64,000 nt of DNA from Rhynchopus euleeides (Eukaryota; Euglenozoa; Diplonemea; Diplonemida; Diplonemidae). The first letter of the stretch is position 1. Each line of letters opens with the position of its first letter. The position numbers were made by a program, and so were the translations under genes. The notes under the pieces were generated by a model, which saw nothing but the letters and a program-made list of their open reading frames with translations, had not been told where the DNA came from and did not search any database. Below, in pieces: positions 10,083-21,440 of this stretch. The DNA lies in contig OY723250.1 of the NCBI GenBank assembly GCA_963210315.1, positions 1,984,001 to 2,048,000 of the forward strand, written 5' to 3'.

Positions 10083-13000
10083 TCACTCGGAAGTTTCGGC
10101 GTCCGAAACGTACGCCCACTCTCCCCAATCCTCCTCCATGTCGACATCGATGTCGACATGGACGCGGGCCCTTTTCTCCTGGGGCTCCTCGGGGTGCGGC
10201 CCAACCTCCCTCCTGCGCTCTGCCGGTGCCGCCTGTGTGGGAGGCAGCTGCGGCGGTTCTTCCGGCTGAGGTGTGGGGAGTGTCGATGGGGTGCCCGGGG
10301 TCGATGAAGCGGGGAGCTGGAAGGTGACATGTTGCAGGGTGGCTGGAGGCACGACGGGGGGTGCGGCATCTGCAAGCAACGAAGTGAGGAAGGGATCCTC
10401 AGGGACTTCCTCCACGAGGCTGACAATCGACAATGCATCGGCGTTGTCATCTTCCCAGCTGCCGTCCGATTCCTCATCACAATCCTCCACGCCAGCAAAT
10501 AGAGAACCCATGGCTGCATCGAGGTCAACGAGCTCCACGGTTGTCAGAGTTGGAAGAGGCGTCAGGGAACGCGCAGTGAAGCGGCGCTTCTTGTTGGCGA
10601 GGAACGTGTTGACTGTTTCTTCAACGATGATCTTGCGCGCCGCGTCATCATGTGACAGCTCTAGAGTGATGCCCAGTTCTTGAGAGATGCTTGCGGCAGA
10701 GAGTGCCTTCCGGAACGATCCCCTCATGCGCGTTACAACTGAAAAAGCAGCCTCCACAAACACAGTCGAGGGTGACAGTGCCACCATGGCCTCAAGCACT
10801 ATCGCAAACGTCGAACTCTCGGATTCCAGCAAGAAGTCGACGACAAACTCTTTCAGAAGGTTCCCCCTGAGATCTGTGCATTCCAACCGCAGCTTCACCC
10901 ACTCCATGCCGATGCTGAGAATCTCTGCCTGGTCGTAACCCAAGCGAGAAGCGAGCGCCATGAGGCACTCGCACGTGCTGTCCTTCCCACTTGTCGCGAA
11001 GAAAGAGCTGAATGAGCGGCAGGGATACTCCTCCCACCTCTTGGCCAGGTCCTTGTAGATGGTGTGGCAGAGCTTTGAGCGCCAGGAAGTCATCTCGGCA
11101 ACTACCCCCGGAGGCAACGATGTGGTTCCCTGGTTCTCATAGAACTTGGCTTCGTGCTTGCCAGGCTGGCGCGCCAGCACCTTATGCACTGTCAGTGCAT
11201 TCTGCAGGATGCTCTCCATCGACGAGAGCGACAGGTCTCGCTTCTGCAACGCCTCGCTCACCCCTTTATTGATGTCGAAGACGTCAGCCAAGATGCAAGT
11301 CGAGAGGGAATACTCGGGGGTGAGCTTGTGGAAGAAGAACGGCGGCGGCTGGATCTCCCCGAGCATAGCGACAGTGAAGTCAAAGTTCACCACAGCCGCG
11401 TTCAGGCGACGGAACGTTGCAGCTGCCCAACGCACGGAGTGCTCCTTCGGGAAGGAGAGACATTTCCCACCGGAAATGATCTGCAGAGACTTCTGCCTGG
11501 CGGTTGATCTGAAGAAGGCAAACCAGTGTCGGAGGAGGCGGCTATGTTCAACAACCTTTCGTGTCTTCTTGATGAGGCCGACGGACAGCTGGTGCATGTG
11601 GGCAGCATCATGCACATCGATGAGAGTGCATCCCCACGCGATCTCGAGCTTCCCCCTGAGACTCTTCATCGTTGATGCCCCGTCTGCCGCGAATCCCTTC
11701 AGCGAACGCCGCGCCCACTGCGACAGCTGGAGGCTGTCGAACAACTTGACCAGCTCGTCCTTCTGCGACTCTGCGTCAGCTTTCTTCAAGTCGACTGTGC
11801 CCACACACCAATCTTTCATAGCACAATCCGTCCTGCTGATCCCCGAAACGATGACGATCATCAAGTCGATGCGGGCGAACGTGGTACCGTCCACCTTCAG
11901 GGTTGCCGCCCGACACGCACGCACCGCACCCACCACTCCCCTCAGGAGCACCTCCCAGAGTATCGTCTGGAACTCCTTCGCGACTTTTCGAGAGTAGTGG
12001 GTGTCCAGGACATGCAGCCCCTTCCGCTTGTCGTCCTGCAACCTCGCACCCACACTGCTCAGCCCCTCCGCCCGTTGCGTCGCCGTTGCCACGTTGTACA
12101 CCAGGTTGACCAGACTTGTGTACTGCTCGCTGGTCACCTTCACCTTCGCGCACAGCGTCTGCTTGGGGATATCTGTAGCTGTCACATTGGTGTTTTCACT
12201 CCCAGGCGTGGACAACTGCACTGCTCTCTTGTGCGCCGCACCACCCATGTGGCGGCGGATATTGCTTTGCTGGCGCCCAACTGTCGTGGCAGACATAGAC
12301 GCTTCGCCGCGTGCATACCGGAGCAAGTGGGGTTGCTCCGAGAACTCCCCCTCCAGCTGCACCAAGAACGGTGCACACGTGGTGCACCTCCACCTCCCAT
12401 CAGGGAGACGCACCACACCGGAGGCTGCAGCGTGGATCTTCCGCTGCTGCTTCTCCTGTATGGCGAGCTGTGCCTGCCGCTGCTGAATCCGAAGGAGACC
12501 GTTCACCATTGAGCCCTCTGGCACGTACTTCTTGTTTGCTGCCATCAAAAGAAGGAAGTGCGCCTTTGCTGTGTCGAAGACAAGCCGCAAGGGGTACTGG
12601 GCCATCAACGACGGAAGAAGCAAGCCGAAGGTGCGAGGCTGTGTGGTGTCGACGATAGAAAAGTGAACATTTAAACCGCGGGATGTGCGGAAAGTCTGCA
12701 GGGCCACTGACGCGGTGTTGGTGTCCAACTCTTCGTCCACGAGGAATCTCGTATCCATCAATCGCGGACGCCTGAGCTTCACCGTGAGGGCCTCCGCTTC
12801 GGGGGAGTCAACGCCCTCCAGAAGCGCCGCAGCACTGGTACGCGTCGGCTCCGTAATGGGAATTGACCTTGCTAGGCAGTCAAGCACTCGGAGGCAGTAG
12901 TGTCCAGAACTGTATAGATCCCGTTGAACCCACCCTGGTACAAGCCCAATGTTGACGCCTCCGGTTGATTGGGCGAGCTTCATGGCGGTCAGCCATGGGG

Positions 13001-14054
13001 ACAGTCGCCCGGCGCTGTCGAACGCGGCGACGTGGCACGCCCCTTCCCCGGTGTAGAAGGCGGCGTGGGGTGCAGGGGCGACAGGGGCGGCGGTGGTAGC
13101 TGCAGGAGAGGCGGCCAGGGGATCCGGAGGAGGAGGCGGCGGCGCATCATGCGAAGCATCGACGTCGTGCCCGTCACCGTCCGATGCCTCACGTGCGTAC
13201 AGCACGAGTGCTGGCTTCGCGTTCGCACGATTGAACGGCGCCACAGAGCAATCCGTCACACGATCAGTCGTGATCGACTTCCACTTCAGAGTGGTGGCGG
13301 GGCCACGAGCGCACAGCGTCTCCCAGGCGATCCCCTTCGCGAGGGTCAGCCCGGACTTTGTGCACGATGCACCGACAAACCGGTACCGGTGATTCACCGG
13401 CTGCACCGTGCCCACCTGCACCACCCCGTTGCCGTCAACGCCAAGCTCACGAAGGGCGGAGAGGTCTCTTAATTCCTTGACGTTGACGGTTTCCGCAAGC
13501 TCCGTCAGGTGCTTCTGCTTCTCGCCGGATGCAGAAAACCGCTGCGTCGAGAGGAACAGGAGGTGCGGGGCCTTCTCGACGCAGAACTGCGCAGCCCGGA
13601 CAGCACCACATGTGCACGGACCTTGCTTCTCCATAAATTGAGAAGCAACGCGCTGCACCTCGTCCTTCACGACGCCCAACATCACAACCATGCTGTCTGT
13701 AATAGCTGTGCGGAACTCACCACAAGATGGGCAGCTGTAGACGGTGGCGCTTTTGGTGGTGCAGAGGTGCTTCAGGTGCGGGTGTTTGTGTCCGAGGGCG
13801 GAGAGACTGACGTCAGGGTTGGGTCGCTGCGGGTCCTGCGAGGTGATCATCTGGGGCTCGTTCTCATCGGGGGTTGTGCTCCGCAGGGACTGGAGGAGGT
13901 TGCTCAATACACCTTGGCACTCCCGCAGTACTGTACATGCCAGCAGCTGGAGGATAGTTACAAAGCTGCCACTCCCCGACGCCACCCCCCTACTGGCCCC
14001 TTCAGGCCTGAAAGCCCAAAAGCTCCCGGAGATTTTTGCAGTGGTGCGCACCAT
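10083..14054 (-). CDS. hAT-superfamily transposase
   Basis: The frame is open from 14402. I take the Met at 14054 (MVRTTAKISG), giving 1323 residues, because upstream codons run through the A/T-rich subterminal repeats of the element. A CPSC pair lies near residue 105. Near residues 550-600 RWRCTTC is followed by SNIRRHMGGAAHKRA, a CxxC...H-x(5)-H zinc-finger layout of the BED/TTF kind. An RNase-H-like core follows, with VDGTTFARIDLMI (near 720), FAADGASTMKSL (near 795) and a C-terminal FVEAAFSVVTRMRGSFRKAL block (near 1098) that resembles the hAT dimerisation region with its Glu. The C-terminus is acidic, then Pro-rich. It should cut and join the element ends in the nucleus. The long N-terminal half is unusual, and part of it may be a separate domain. 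Confidence 0.85.
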   Translation of the reverse strand: MVRTTAKISGSFWAFRPEGASRGVASGSGSFVTILQLLACTVLRECQGVLSNLLQSLRSTTPDENEPQMITSQDPQRPNPDVSLSALGHKHPHLKHLCTTKSATVYSCPSCGEFRTAITDSMVVMLGVVKDEVQRVASQFMEKQGPCTCGAVRAAQFCVEKAPHLLFLSTQRFSASGEKQKHLTELAETVNVKELRDLSALRELGVDGNGVVQVGTVQPVNHRYRFVGASCTKSGLTLAKGIAWETLCARGPATTLKWKSITTDRVTDCSVAPFNRANAKPALVLYAREASDGDGHDVDASHDAPPPPPPDPLAASPAATTAAPVAPAPHAAFYTGEGACHVAAFDSAGRLSPWLTAMKLAQSTGGVNIGLVPGWVQRDLYSSGHYCLRVLDCLARSIPITEPTRTSAAALLEGVDSPEAEALTVKLRRPRLMDTRFLVDEELDTNTASVALQTFRTSRGLNVHFSIVDTTQPRTFGLLLPSLMAQYPLRLVFDTAKAHFLLLMAANKKYVPEGSMVNGLLRIQQRQAQLAIQEKQQRKIHAAASGVVRLPDGRWRCTTCAPFLVQLEGEFSEQPHLLRYARGEASMSATTVGRQQSNIRRHMGGAAHKRAVQLSTPGSENTNVTATDIPKQTLCAKVKVTSEQYTSLVNLVYNVATATQRAEGLSSVGARLQDDKRKGLHVLDTHYSRKVAKEFQTILWEVLLRGVVGAVRACRAATLKVDGTTFARIDLMIVIVSGISRTDCAMKDWCVGTVDLKKADAESQKDELVKLFDSLQLSQWARRSLKGFAADGASTMKSLRGKLEIAWGCTLIDVHDAAHMHQLSVGLIKKTRKVVEHSRLLRHWFAFFRSTARQKSLQIISGGKCLSFPKEHSVRWAAATFRRLNAAVVNFDFTVAMLGEIQPPPFFFHKLTPEYSLSTCILADVFDINKGVSEALQKRDLSLSSMESILQNALTVHKVLARQPGKHEAKFYENQGTTSLPPGVVAEMTSWRSKLCHTIYKDLAKRWEEYPCRSFSSFFATSGKDSTCECLMALASRLGYDQAEILSIGMEWVKLRLECTDLRGNLLKEFVVDFLLESESSTFAIVLEAMVALSPSTVFVEAAFSVVTRMRGSFRKALSAASISQELGITLELSHDDAARKIIVEETVNTFLANKKRRFTARSLTPLPTLTTVELVDLDAAMGSLFAGVEDCDEESDGSWEDDNADALSIVSLVEEVPEDPFLTSLLADAAPPVVPPATLQHVTFQLPASSTPGTPSTLPTPQPEEPPQLPPTQAAPAERRREVGPHPEEPQEKRARVHVDIDVDMEEDWGEWAYVSDAETSE

Positions 14055-14310
14055 ATTCGCGGAGTACGTGAGGTTGGGTGAGTGTGAGGTCAGGGTCCTG
14101 TCGAAGGGTAGTCGAGTGGGAATAAATAGGGAGGTCCTCAGGAGTGCAATACAACAGCAATACACAGGCAACACACCAGCAACACGCAAACCGAGGCAAG
14201 AGGAGGTGGGCGGGGTCATCCTGCGGAGTCTCCAGTTGGCCAGCAAGGCGAACTGTACGGGGGAGAGACTTCCCTTCCATCCTTGTGTGCGCCCTGTCGA
14301 CTGGGAAAAT

Positions 14311-14420
14311 CTTAGAAAAAAAAATTTCCTCTGCGAAAAACCCTTAGAAAAAAAAATTTCCCTTACAAAATTCTTAGAAAAAAACTTTTTTTCCCCGTAC
14401 AAAAGTTCTTAGAAAAAAAG
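14311..14420. repeat. Subterminal CTTAGAAAAAA repeats at the 3' end of the hAT element
   Basis: CTTAGAAAAAA occurs four times at 14311, 14343, 14373 and 14408, spaced about 30-35 bp. The inverted form TTTTTTCTAAG is at 9933 near the other end. Clustered subterminal motifs are the usual transposase-binding sites of hAT elements. Confidence 0.75.
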
Positions 14421-14470
14421 TTCAGAATCCTGAAAGTGGGGAACCAGCCCCCCAGTTAGGAACAGCCCTG

Positions 14471-14478
14471 AACATGTG
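14471..14478. repeat. Right target-site duplication AACATGTG
   Basis: Exact copy of 9869-9876. Confidence 0.9.
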
Positions 14479-17189
14479 TCCATTTGATTTTTTTAACCAG
14501 CACACTTCAATGTGGGTGGAATGTCACCTTGTGATTTTCACTCAGGCACCAGACCTCCAACAGGGCACGGAGCCGGTGAAGCGCCGATCCATAAACAGGA
14601 AACAGGATCAACAGCGCACAGCACAGCACGGTGACGCACTTTTGTCCTGCCGGCACATCCTCGACTGCGACTGCCAGTAGATTCGTTAGGCCCCGAAGGA
14701 AATTAGCACCCTCTGTCTCTCCCTCTCTCTCCATCTATCTCGTCTACTTGCGTGTGAATATACCGTCGTCACAATAAACTTCCCACCCTCTCTCCTCTCT
14801 CCTTCTCCCGGAGTTGCCACCCACACCAGGTTTCGCTATTCCCGAATCGAACAGATGGCATCGGGAATCCTGGGGGCTGCAACTCCTCGGAACACCCCTC
14901 TGAGTGAAAAATATCCACAAGCGAGCCATACGAGGGCCATGTCCAGCGTCTCTTTCTCTCTCTCCCAGAAATAAAAGGCGCTGGAGGGGGGTGGGGGGGG
15001 GGGGGGGGGAACTATTGCCGAAGGGTTGCCGGTTGGCGACGGCCCACTCTCCGCAAAGAAAATTGCCCCCCTTGCCCCCCGTCCCCCTGCGGACTACAAA
15101 AAGGACTCCCATTGCAAGAAGGTGCTGGGAGACTTGCTTTTCCATTCACATCAAACCCCTCCCGTCCCTCTGCGTACACCGAGTGAAGGGGTGACGAATC
15201 TGTCTCTGCTTCGCCACACACCACCCCACCCCCTCTCCCCCCCCTCACTTCCCATCCCCTTCCAAGCATATCATTAGATCTCGGACACGGCCTGCGGAGT
15301 GCAGCGGCTCCTACGTTTCGTACTCTCGGGGAGCACTCTGCGCGATGCTCGGGACATTCCAGGGGAACAAGACAAACCCTGGCATGTGGGGGTCAAATTG
15401 ACCCCCCCACAAGGGAATCAGCGCCCCTTTGCCATGCATCGGCTCTTTTTTCAAAGAAAGTGCTTTAAAAAGTGTCGTGTTCTGTTCCCCCCCTCGAGCA
15501 GCTCTCCCCCCACCCACCCGCGACTCCGGTTCCACCCGGTTGGGTGTATCAAAGGCTATGATGCCGCATGAACCCCAGAGCCTGCTACAATCCCCCACCC
15601 CACTGCTCCCCTCTGTGAAGTTACTCGTGTTTTTCCCTGTGATTTTGTGCCTCTTTAGTGGGCTCGAGAGGTGGTGCGGGCATGCCTGCTGCTGCGTGAT
15701 GCACCGCGGAGAGGGAAGGGGCTGCTCCTTGAAGGAACTCACGAAAAAGGGGGTCTTCGCTGCAGTGCTGAAAACGGTGTTTCCTATTGCGATGCCATTG
15801 CTGAAAATACAGCTATTTTTGCGTATTTTGGGGCAACAGAACGACAACAGTGCGGCGAAGCGTAATAAAGGCTGCTCGGCTTTAGAGGTGAGAATTGCCA
15901 TTGAACATTTTTTTTGCCGAAGAGGTGCCGACAGCTAAGACCCCCAAAACAAGCAAACATAGACGCCCAGCCAATGCCACGCCGATGGCGTGCACCAACG
16001 GGGGGGGGGCAGGGAGGGGAGGGGGGGTATCGACCTGAATGCAGGTGTGGAATTAGACACACGGAATACAACCTGAATAGGCATGGCGAAGGCCATCCCT
16101 TCTCTGAGTGAAAACCGTGGCGTGTGTTTAAATAACGGACAAGGCCTTCCGATGGGGTGCCGGGAAACGAGGGGGGCGAGGGGCAGGTGGTGGTGTTCGT
16201 CTCAACCCCCCCTCCTTCCCAGCCCCGTCCCCCCTTCGCAGGGGGGCGGGGCGATACTTCCACCACGCCTGCCCTCCGGTGTTGTGAATCACCGGTGTGC
16301 CCGGGAGAAGTGGTGGATGGAGGCCAACTCTGTGCTTCCGTTTGACCCAGCTTCACGACCCCACAGCCCGACATGGGGTCCGAGGTGTGCAATCAGCTGT
16401 CTTCGCATCGCTCAATATGAATATACTTTATCTGCTCCTTTGTAGCACGAACGTTTGCCTGCTGTGCGCAGTGTGCAGGGCATAGAACGTATTTTTTTCC
16501 GGTTGCACAAAGAATCTCGGCAATCCTTTTTATTGTGCGATGGTCCAGGCGTTCCTTCCAAAGAACTACCCGGTGATTCTCTCGGGAATCACGCTGGTTA
16601 GGATGTGCGTGTGGCAGAGTGGCGTGATTACCTATGGGCTTGAAGGGTAGCCCTATCCAGGTGACCACCGAAGCTTTCCAAAAAAAAGGTTCATGTGTGT
16701 GCGCACCGTTGCTCTCCACGGTTTCTGTTATTTCCAAATGTTAAACATCCCCTCGGAGTTCTTCGTTCCCGACATGCTGTGGGCTATGCTGCTATGCACT
16801 GCACACGCGGCACTGCATGTGACACAGACCAACGCCACGACGCAGTGCAGGCCAGCCGAGCCCAACTCTAAATTTTCCTTACGTATGTTGTTCGTGCCAG
16901 ACACACCTGTGTGTCTGGTCTGAGGAAATGCGACAGACACATGGAAGGATTCGGTGGATGCTTACAATTGCAAGCAAGTGATGGATTCCTGAAGTGTGTC
17001 AGTTGTATTTTGTAGCATAGGAGGCCTTCGCTACGGTGCACCGAATACGGTGAGTTTTTGGTGAAATTTCTCCTGGACGGAGTCACAGGAGGAGAAGCAA
17101 TCCCTTCTCCTGTACGAAGTTACAGTAGAAATGAACGCCGAGACTTTCTGCCGATATTTCAGAGATTGAAGGCCTCCATACGTGTTGTT
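14479..17189. other. Intergenic region, no convincing gene
   Basis: It contains a long G run near 14985-15010, C-rich tracts and a 68-bp segment at 16953-17020 that recurs downstream of gene C. Frames up to about 200 codons exist, but they overlap one another on both strands and carry no domain. Confidence 0.55.
16953..17020 (+). repeat. Dispersed repeat family R3, copy 1
   Basis: GGTGGATGC, GCAAGCAAG, GAAGTGTGTCAGT and GTATTTTG occur in this order here and at 39637-39700, with only small substitutions. It is non-coding. Confidence 0.6.
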
Positions 17190-17191
17190 TA

Positions 17192-18078
17192 CTGGGGGGG
17201 TTCAAATACAAGACGTATTCAAATACAAGACGTATAATGGAATAGAAGCCGGGTCGTGGTTTTCCAAATTCCACGGTTTGAAAATTTGAATACAAGCCGT
17301 ACGGCTTGTATTCAAATTTTTGGGTTTTTGAGGGATTTTCTGAACGGGGTGACCAATTTTTGCCCCCAGTTTGGCGGAGTTGGGTGGCGGGAGACCGTGC
17401 AAAATAGAACCCCCGGAGGGGGTAGTTTCTGGTCACCCGGGCTTGCTCACCACATGCCAGGCCACAACTGGTGCGAAAGAAGGCCAATCCCTTCACCCAC
17501 CCACGTGCACATTGTCAGTGAGGATGACTCGCATGGCGTTGCACACCTACATAAGCGCCATTCCCCTTGAGAAGGTGATCAGCACTCCTGCAGTTCGTCC
17601 CGTGTGCATGTACCCACATCAGCCTCTTCGGGACTCGCCTGGGCCTGCAAAGGTGCAGGCGTACGGTGCCCGCCAGAGTGGCCCTCTCCGCGTACAGTAG
17701 TGACCTTGTGCCAGCAGAAGCCCTGCTGAAAAATCAGGTGGCTTCAGAACCCGGGGCAGGTGGAGGACATGTGTTTGTGCGACGAGCCTGGAGAAGCAAC
17801 AGTAGAACCTCCGCTAGCCTACCAAGCAGCCACAGTACGGCGAACACGCACAGTCACCGGGACCCCTCTCCAAAGCAGTAGACCACTGACCCTCCCACAC
17901 CCCGAACTCCTAGCCGTTGGCGATTGTGACGAATCCTGCAGGAAATCCCTCACAAACGACCCTAGTTGAATAGAAGCCGTCCGGCTTCTATTCAAATTTC
18001 GAATCTTTTGAAAATCTCAATTTTCGTCGCCGGCTTCGCCGAATATAAGCCGTACGGCTTGTATTTGAACCCCCCCAG
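17192..18078. mobile_element. 887-bp TA-flanked, palindrome-rich element (Tc1/mariner-like, non-autonomous)
   Basis: The left end CTGGGGGGGTTCAAATAC is the exact inverted complement of the right end, and both tips abut TA (17190-17191 and 18079-18080), the Tc1/mariner target duplication. Inside are a direct 17-bp duplication (17201-17217 and 17218-17234), a perfect 40-bp palindrome (17281-17320), a near-perfect one (17966-17995) and a partial one (18041-18070). All are built on AATA(C/G)AAGCCGT. No transposase is encoded. Confidence 0.8.
17281..17320. repeat. Perfect 40-bp palindrome
   Basis: The first half, AAAATTTGAATACAAGCCGT, is followed immediately by its exact reverse complement with no loop. 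Confidence 0.95.
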
Positions 18079-18080
18079 TA

Positions 18081-19620
18081 AAATGATACAATAGTATACA
18101 TCCAAGCGCATTGCCTGCAGTGATCCCTTGGCAGCGGCATGCCACCTTCCAACAGGACACCAACACGAAAGTGGGTTCCGTGGCGGATATTGTGGACAAT
18201 GCAACTTTCATCCCCCCCTCCCTCCCTGACACACCTGATCATCGAATTCTGACCGATTTGGATGAGGGGCGCAGCAGATACACAGCGATCGCAGCATGCG
18301 CCCTGGGATGACAGTAGAACTGGCAAATAGGGGCCATTGAGAACAATCCGTGTTTTGAATGCCCCGCCCGCCACAGTGTGTGTTTCGTTATCGACAGTCC
18401 TCTCTGAATGATTATTTTGAGCCGTGTCGCTGGCATCCGCCTGCGAGGGAAGCGATGCTGGAGAAGCGGAAAATCATCAAGAAAGAAAGGAACCCAAGGA
18501 GAGTCGCGGCTGTTTTTATGGTTTCTGTTCTGTTTCATTTGTTTCAGACGTATGGCGCAGGCAAACGAGCGGGCGTCGGCAATGTGTTATTTTTTTTGAG
18601 CACATTTATGATGCGTAAAAGTGTAGGAGTGCTTCCGACGATCCTGTTCCTTTTCTGTGTGTCTAGCTATCTCGTGTTCACATGTGCTCCACACCCACAT
18701 CAAAGCAGCAGGCTCTAGGGTGGTGGAAGCGTCAACGCATCATTAAGGAAGAAGGAAGCACGGTTGCTACGCTTTTGTTTGTGCAACCGGGGTGGGCGTG
18801 CGTCTGCAGAAAAGGAACAAGGTGGATGTAAACCGACAGAACGGCGGAGAAGCACACCTTTGCATGCAGAGAACCCACACACACCCCGCATTGCTGCCTG
18901 CACAGCTCCTTCCAGACTTTCCACACTACTCTCCCCAAGCGGTTGACTTGGCGCGCAGTGTTCTCGCGGCCTGGGGGGGGGGGGGGGGGGCTGGTGAGGG
19001 TCCACCCCACTCCACACTGCAAGTCCCGAGCGTGCCTTCAGCTGCTGAGAACTCTGACACAGAAGAAAAGGGGCTATGCATTGTCTTGTGCCGAAATAGG
19101 AATTTTCCCCCCCCAGAATACCCCACTGGGTGCCTTCGCCCAGAACTGCAGAGGGTGTGAGAACAGGTGAACCGCCCTCACAAAAACTGGCTGGAAAGTG
19201 ACACAGAGCGAAGGCTTACCACTGCCGACATTATGAAGTTTGCCTTAAGAATGTCCCTGAATACACACACACACACACCCCACACATACCTCTCCCTCTC
19301 TGTCTCTCTGTCTCTCGTTCTTTTTCTGGCATGTCGCGAGTGAAGGGGGTCTAGCCTCTGCGCCTCGCATGCCTACACTTGCGGTCTTCACAGGAACAAC
19401 ATGCGGGAGGTGTCCATAGTAACAATACACATCCCCCCCTTGAAACGAGTGAAGGGAGGGTCAACTCTGTTGCGATTCCATTTTCTTCGACTTCGCCACC
19501 CCCCCTCCCCTCCCCGTGCCTCAACCCCCTGAAAGTACGGTCCTGATTCATGCCTCCAAGTTACCACAAACTGGCCTGAACACACACACACACACACACA
19601 CACGTTCTCTCGGGGAGTGC
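18081..19620. other. Intergenic region, no convincing gene
   Basis: It holds one copy of dispersed family R2 (18625-18745), a G run near 18966-18989 and CA microsatellites near 19261-19280 and 19580-19603. I see no credible gene. Confidence 0.55.
18625..18745 (+). repeat. Dispersed repeat family R2, copy 1
   Basis: It starts GTAGGAGTGCTTCCGACG, continues with TCCTTTTCTGTGTGTCTA and TATCTCGTGTTCAC, and ends GGTGGTGGAAGCGTCAACGC. Related strings in similar order occur near 43503-43645 and 63744-63815. The terminal GGAAGCGTCAACGCATC also appears alone near 4285 and 23284. Confidence 0.5.
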
Positions 19621-19792
19621 ACGGCGCACTAGTCGACGAGATAACTAGTTATCTAACGAGTGGACTAACGAGTGATAGACCTAACGAGTGATCACGAGAG
19701 ATTTCTCTTTAATTTCGATCGATCACTCGTTAGATAACTAGTTAGAAAATAACTAGTTACCTCACTCGTCAAACTAGAAACTAGGGCGCCGT
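19621..19792. mobile_element. 172-bp foldback (MITE-like) element
   Basis: The end ACGGCGCACTAGT faces the inverted complement of ACGGCGCCCTAGT. Inside, a perfect 21-bp inverted repeat (19642-19662 with 19724-19744) and several CTAACGAGTGA copies can fold into a long hairpin. It is A/T-rich in a C-rich neighbourhood. I could not find a clear target duplication. Confidence 0.6.
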
Positions 19793-19983
19793 GTGGGCAA
19801 ATATCCGAGGGGGGGGGGGGTCCACCCACCACACAAAAAACGTGGCCACCACACACACAAAGAGTACGATCGAAACCGGTGTCACGTCGTGTTGGAGAAT
19901 CCTTCGGGAGTGCGATACTCAAGGGGAGGTGCTACAGTCCGTGCAGGGCTGACACCACCGCCTCAGAATTGTTCAAATTTGGT

Positions 19984-20014
<31 letters not shown>

Positions 20015-21433
20015 TTCTCTCCCTGGCGTGAAATTGGATGAAGGGAAGGTCTCTACCCCTTTTTGCCCCCCCTCCCCCCCTGCCTTCCTCTGCTTCACCC
20101 CTTCCCTCCCCCCGCTCTCGCTCTCGTCTGCCCCCCCTCCCCCTAACCGCGAATATTTCTTGAATTCCTTGTCATCTTATTGTTGGCCCCCCGCTCGTTC
20201 TCCTTAAGAAAAAAAAACACAACGCCGCTCTGCTCGCTGGAATGGCTGTTGGGTTGATACCGTGGGAGTGCCCGCGAGGCTGGCCGACGCAGAGTTCTGT
20301 TCTGTTGAATCCATATTTTTTTTTGCTGTTGCTCTGGTTTCGTCATCCTATTATTTGGGAGGGGTGGGGGTGGTTGGGTGGTTGGTGGGTCTTTTTTTGT
20401 GCCAACAATGGGCGAACCATAACAAAAGAAAGAACTGAACTGCTCTCCTGTGAGGACAACACCCTCAGGATGGTGTACATCAATGCCCTGTCTCGCAGGC
20501 GCAAGGCTGGTGGGTGTCGATGTGCGTTGTGACGTGATGGGTGATCGCGAGGCCCTGCCGCCTCAGGCAGCTTATCATGCCGAAGGGCTGGGCAAGGCGC
20601 TCTTTGCGCAATCTCCCTGTGAACAAACAAATAACCTACGTCCGCACTCCTTGTCTCTCGGAGAAGCAGTTCACTTCAGTTTCGTCCCATGTGTTGGCGT
20701 TGGTGAAAAGGGTGCGGTAGCTTGAGGGGGTGGTGTCAGATAAAAAAGAGTGTTTGCAGCGGGACCAATGACTTGCGCGCCCTATCACATTGCCCCCGCC
20801 CCGTTTGTGCAAGAGGGGAGTTGCGCCAGCAAGGATGGCCGGTTTGCTTTCTTGTGTGTTTGCCGAAGAAGTCCTGAGGAGGGCACTTCTGGTCTCTTCT
20901 CGATTCGGGCGCATGGAGGGGGAGGGGGTCCTCGCTACGGTGCGTTTTTGTGGCAGGCTTACTCACATTGTGTGTTTCTTCATCACACGACGATGTGGGC
21001 GGAAAGTGTCACGTGCTTGTCCGTGCCCTTGTGCTCCTCACTCACGACACTGTCATTAGCAGGGTGTGGGTGTGGAAGCGTCAGCGCAGCGACACTTTTC
21101 GGGAGGGGAAAAAAAAACGGCGAACTTTTTTTTGCCACGAAATGTGCCGGTAGCGAACACCCCCCCGAAACCTATTGTTTAGTCTTCACATCGCAACGGG
21201 CTGCGGCTGTGTTATGGGGGGAAAGTGGCACACCACACCCACTCACCTTATTTCCCTTCGATTTGTGGAAGCGCTGACGCTTCCACAAATCGCCACTCAC
21301 ACCACCGCAGGGGTGAGTGGTTACGGAGCAGGTCGAGTGCGTGAACTGGAGGTGCCACTTTTCTGCTCACAAGGCAGTATGCGTAAAAAGTGCACGGTTG
21401 CCCTCTGTTATGCCTTTTTTTGCAGTATCTGGC
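19793..21433. other. Intergenic region, no convincing gene
   Basis: It includes a (CA)n tract at about 19984-20013, C-rich tracts near 20060-20140 and a 15-bp perfect inverted repeat (21259-21273 and 21278-21292). I see no supported gene. Confidence 0.55.
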
Positions 21434-21440
21434 ATGGTAT
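21434..21440. repeat. Left target-site duplication ATGGTAT
   Basis: Identical to 22639-22645 across the element at 21441. Confidence 0.75.

Larger units (their letters stand above)
9877..14470 (-). mobile_element. Complete-looking hAT-type DNA transposon (4594 bp)
   Basis: The octamer AACATGTG lies directly before 9877 (9869-9876) and directly after 14470 (14471-14478), an exact 8-bp target duplication. The element starts CAGGCCTG and ends CAGCCCTG, so the tips are inverted repeats in hAT style. Both ends also carry GGGGAACCAGCC in inverted orientation and CTTAGAA-type subterminal motifs. It encodes one long transposase on the minus strand. The exact duplication and intact frame argue for a fairly recent insertion between genes B and C. 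Confidence 0.92.
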
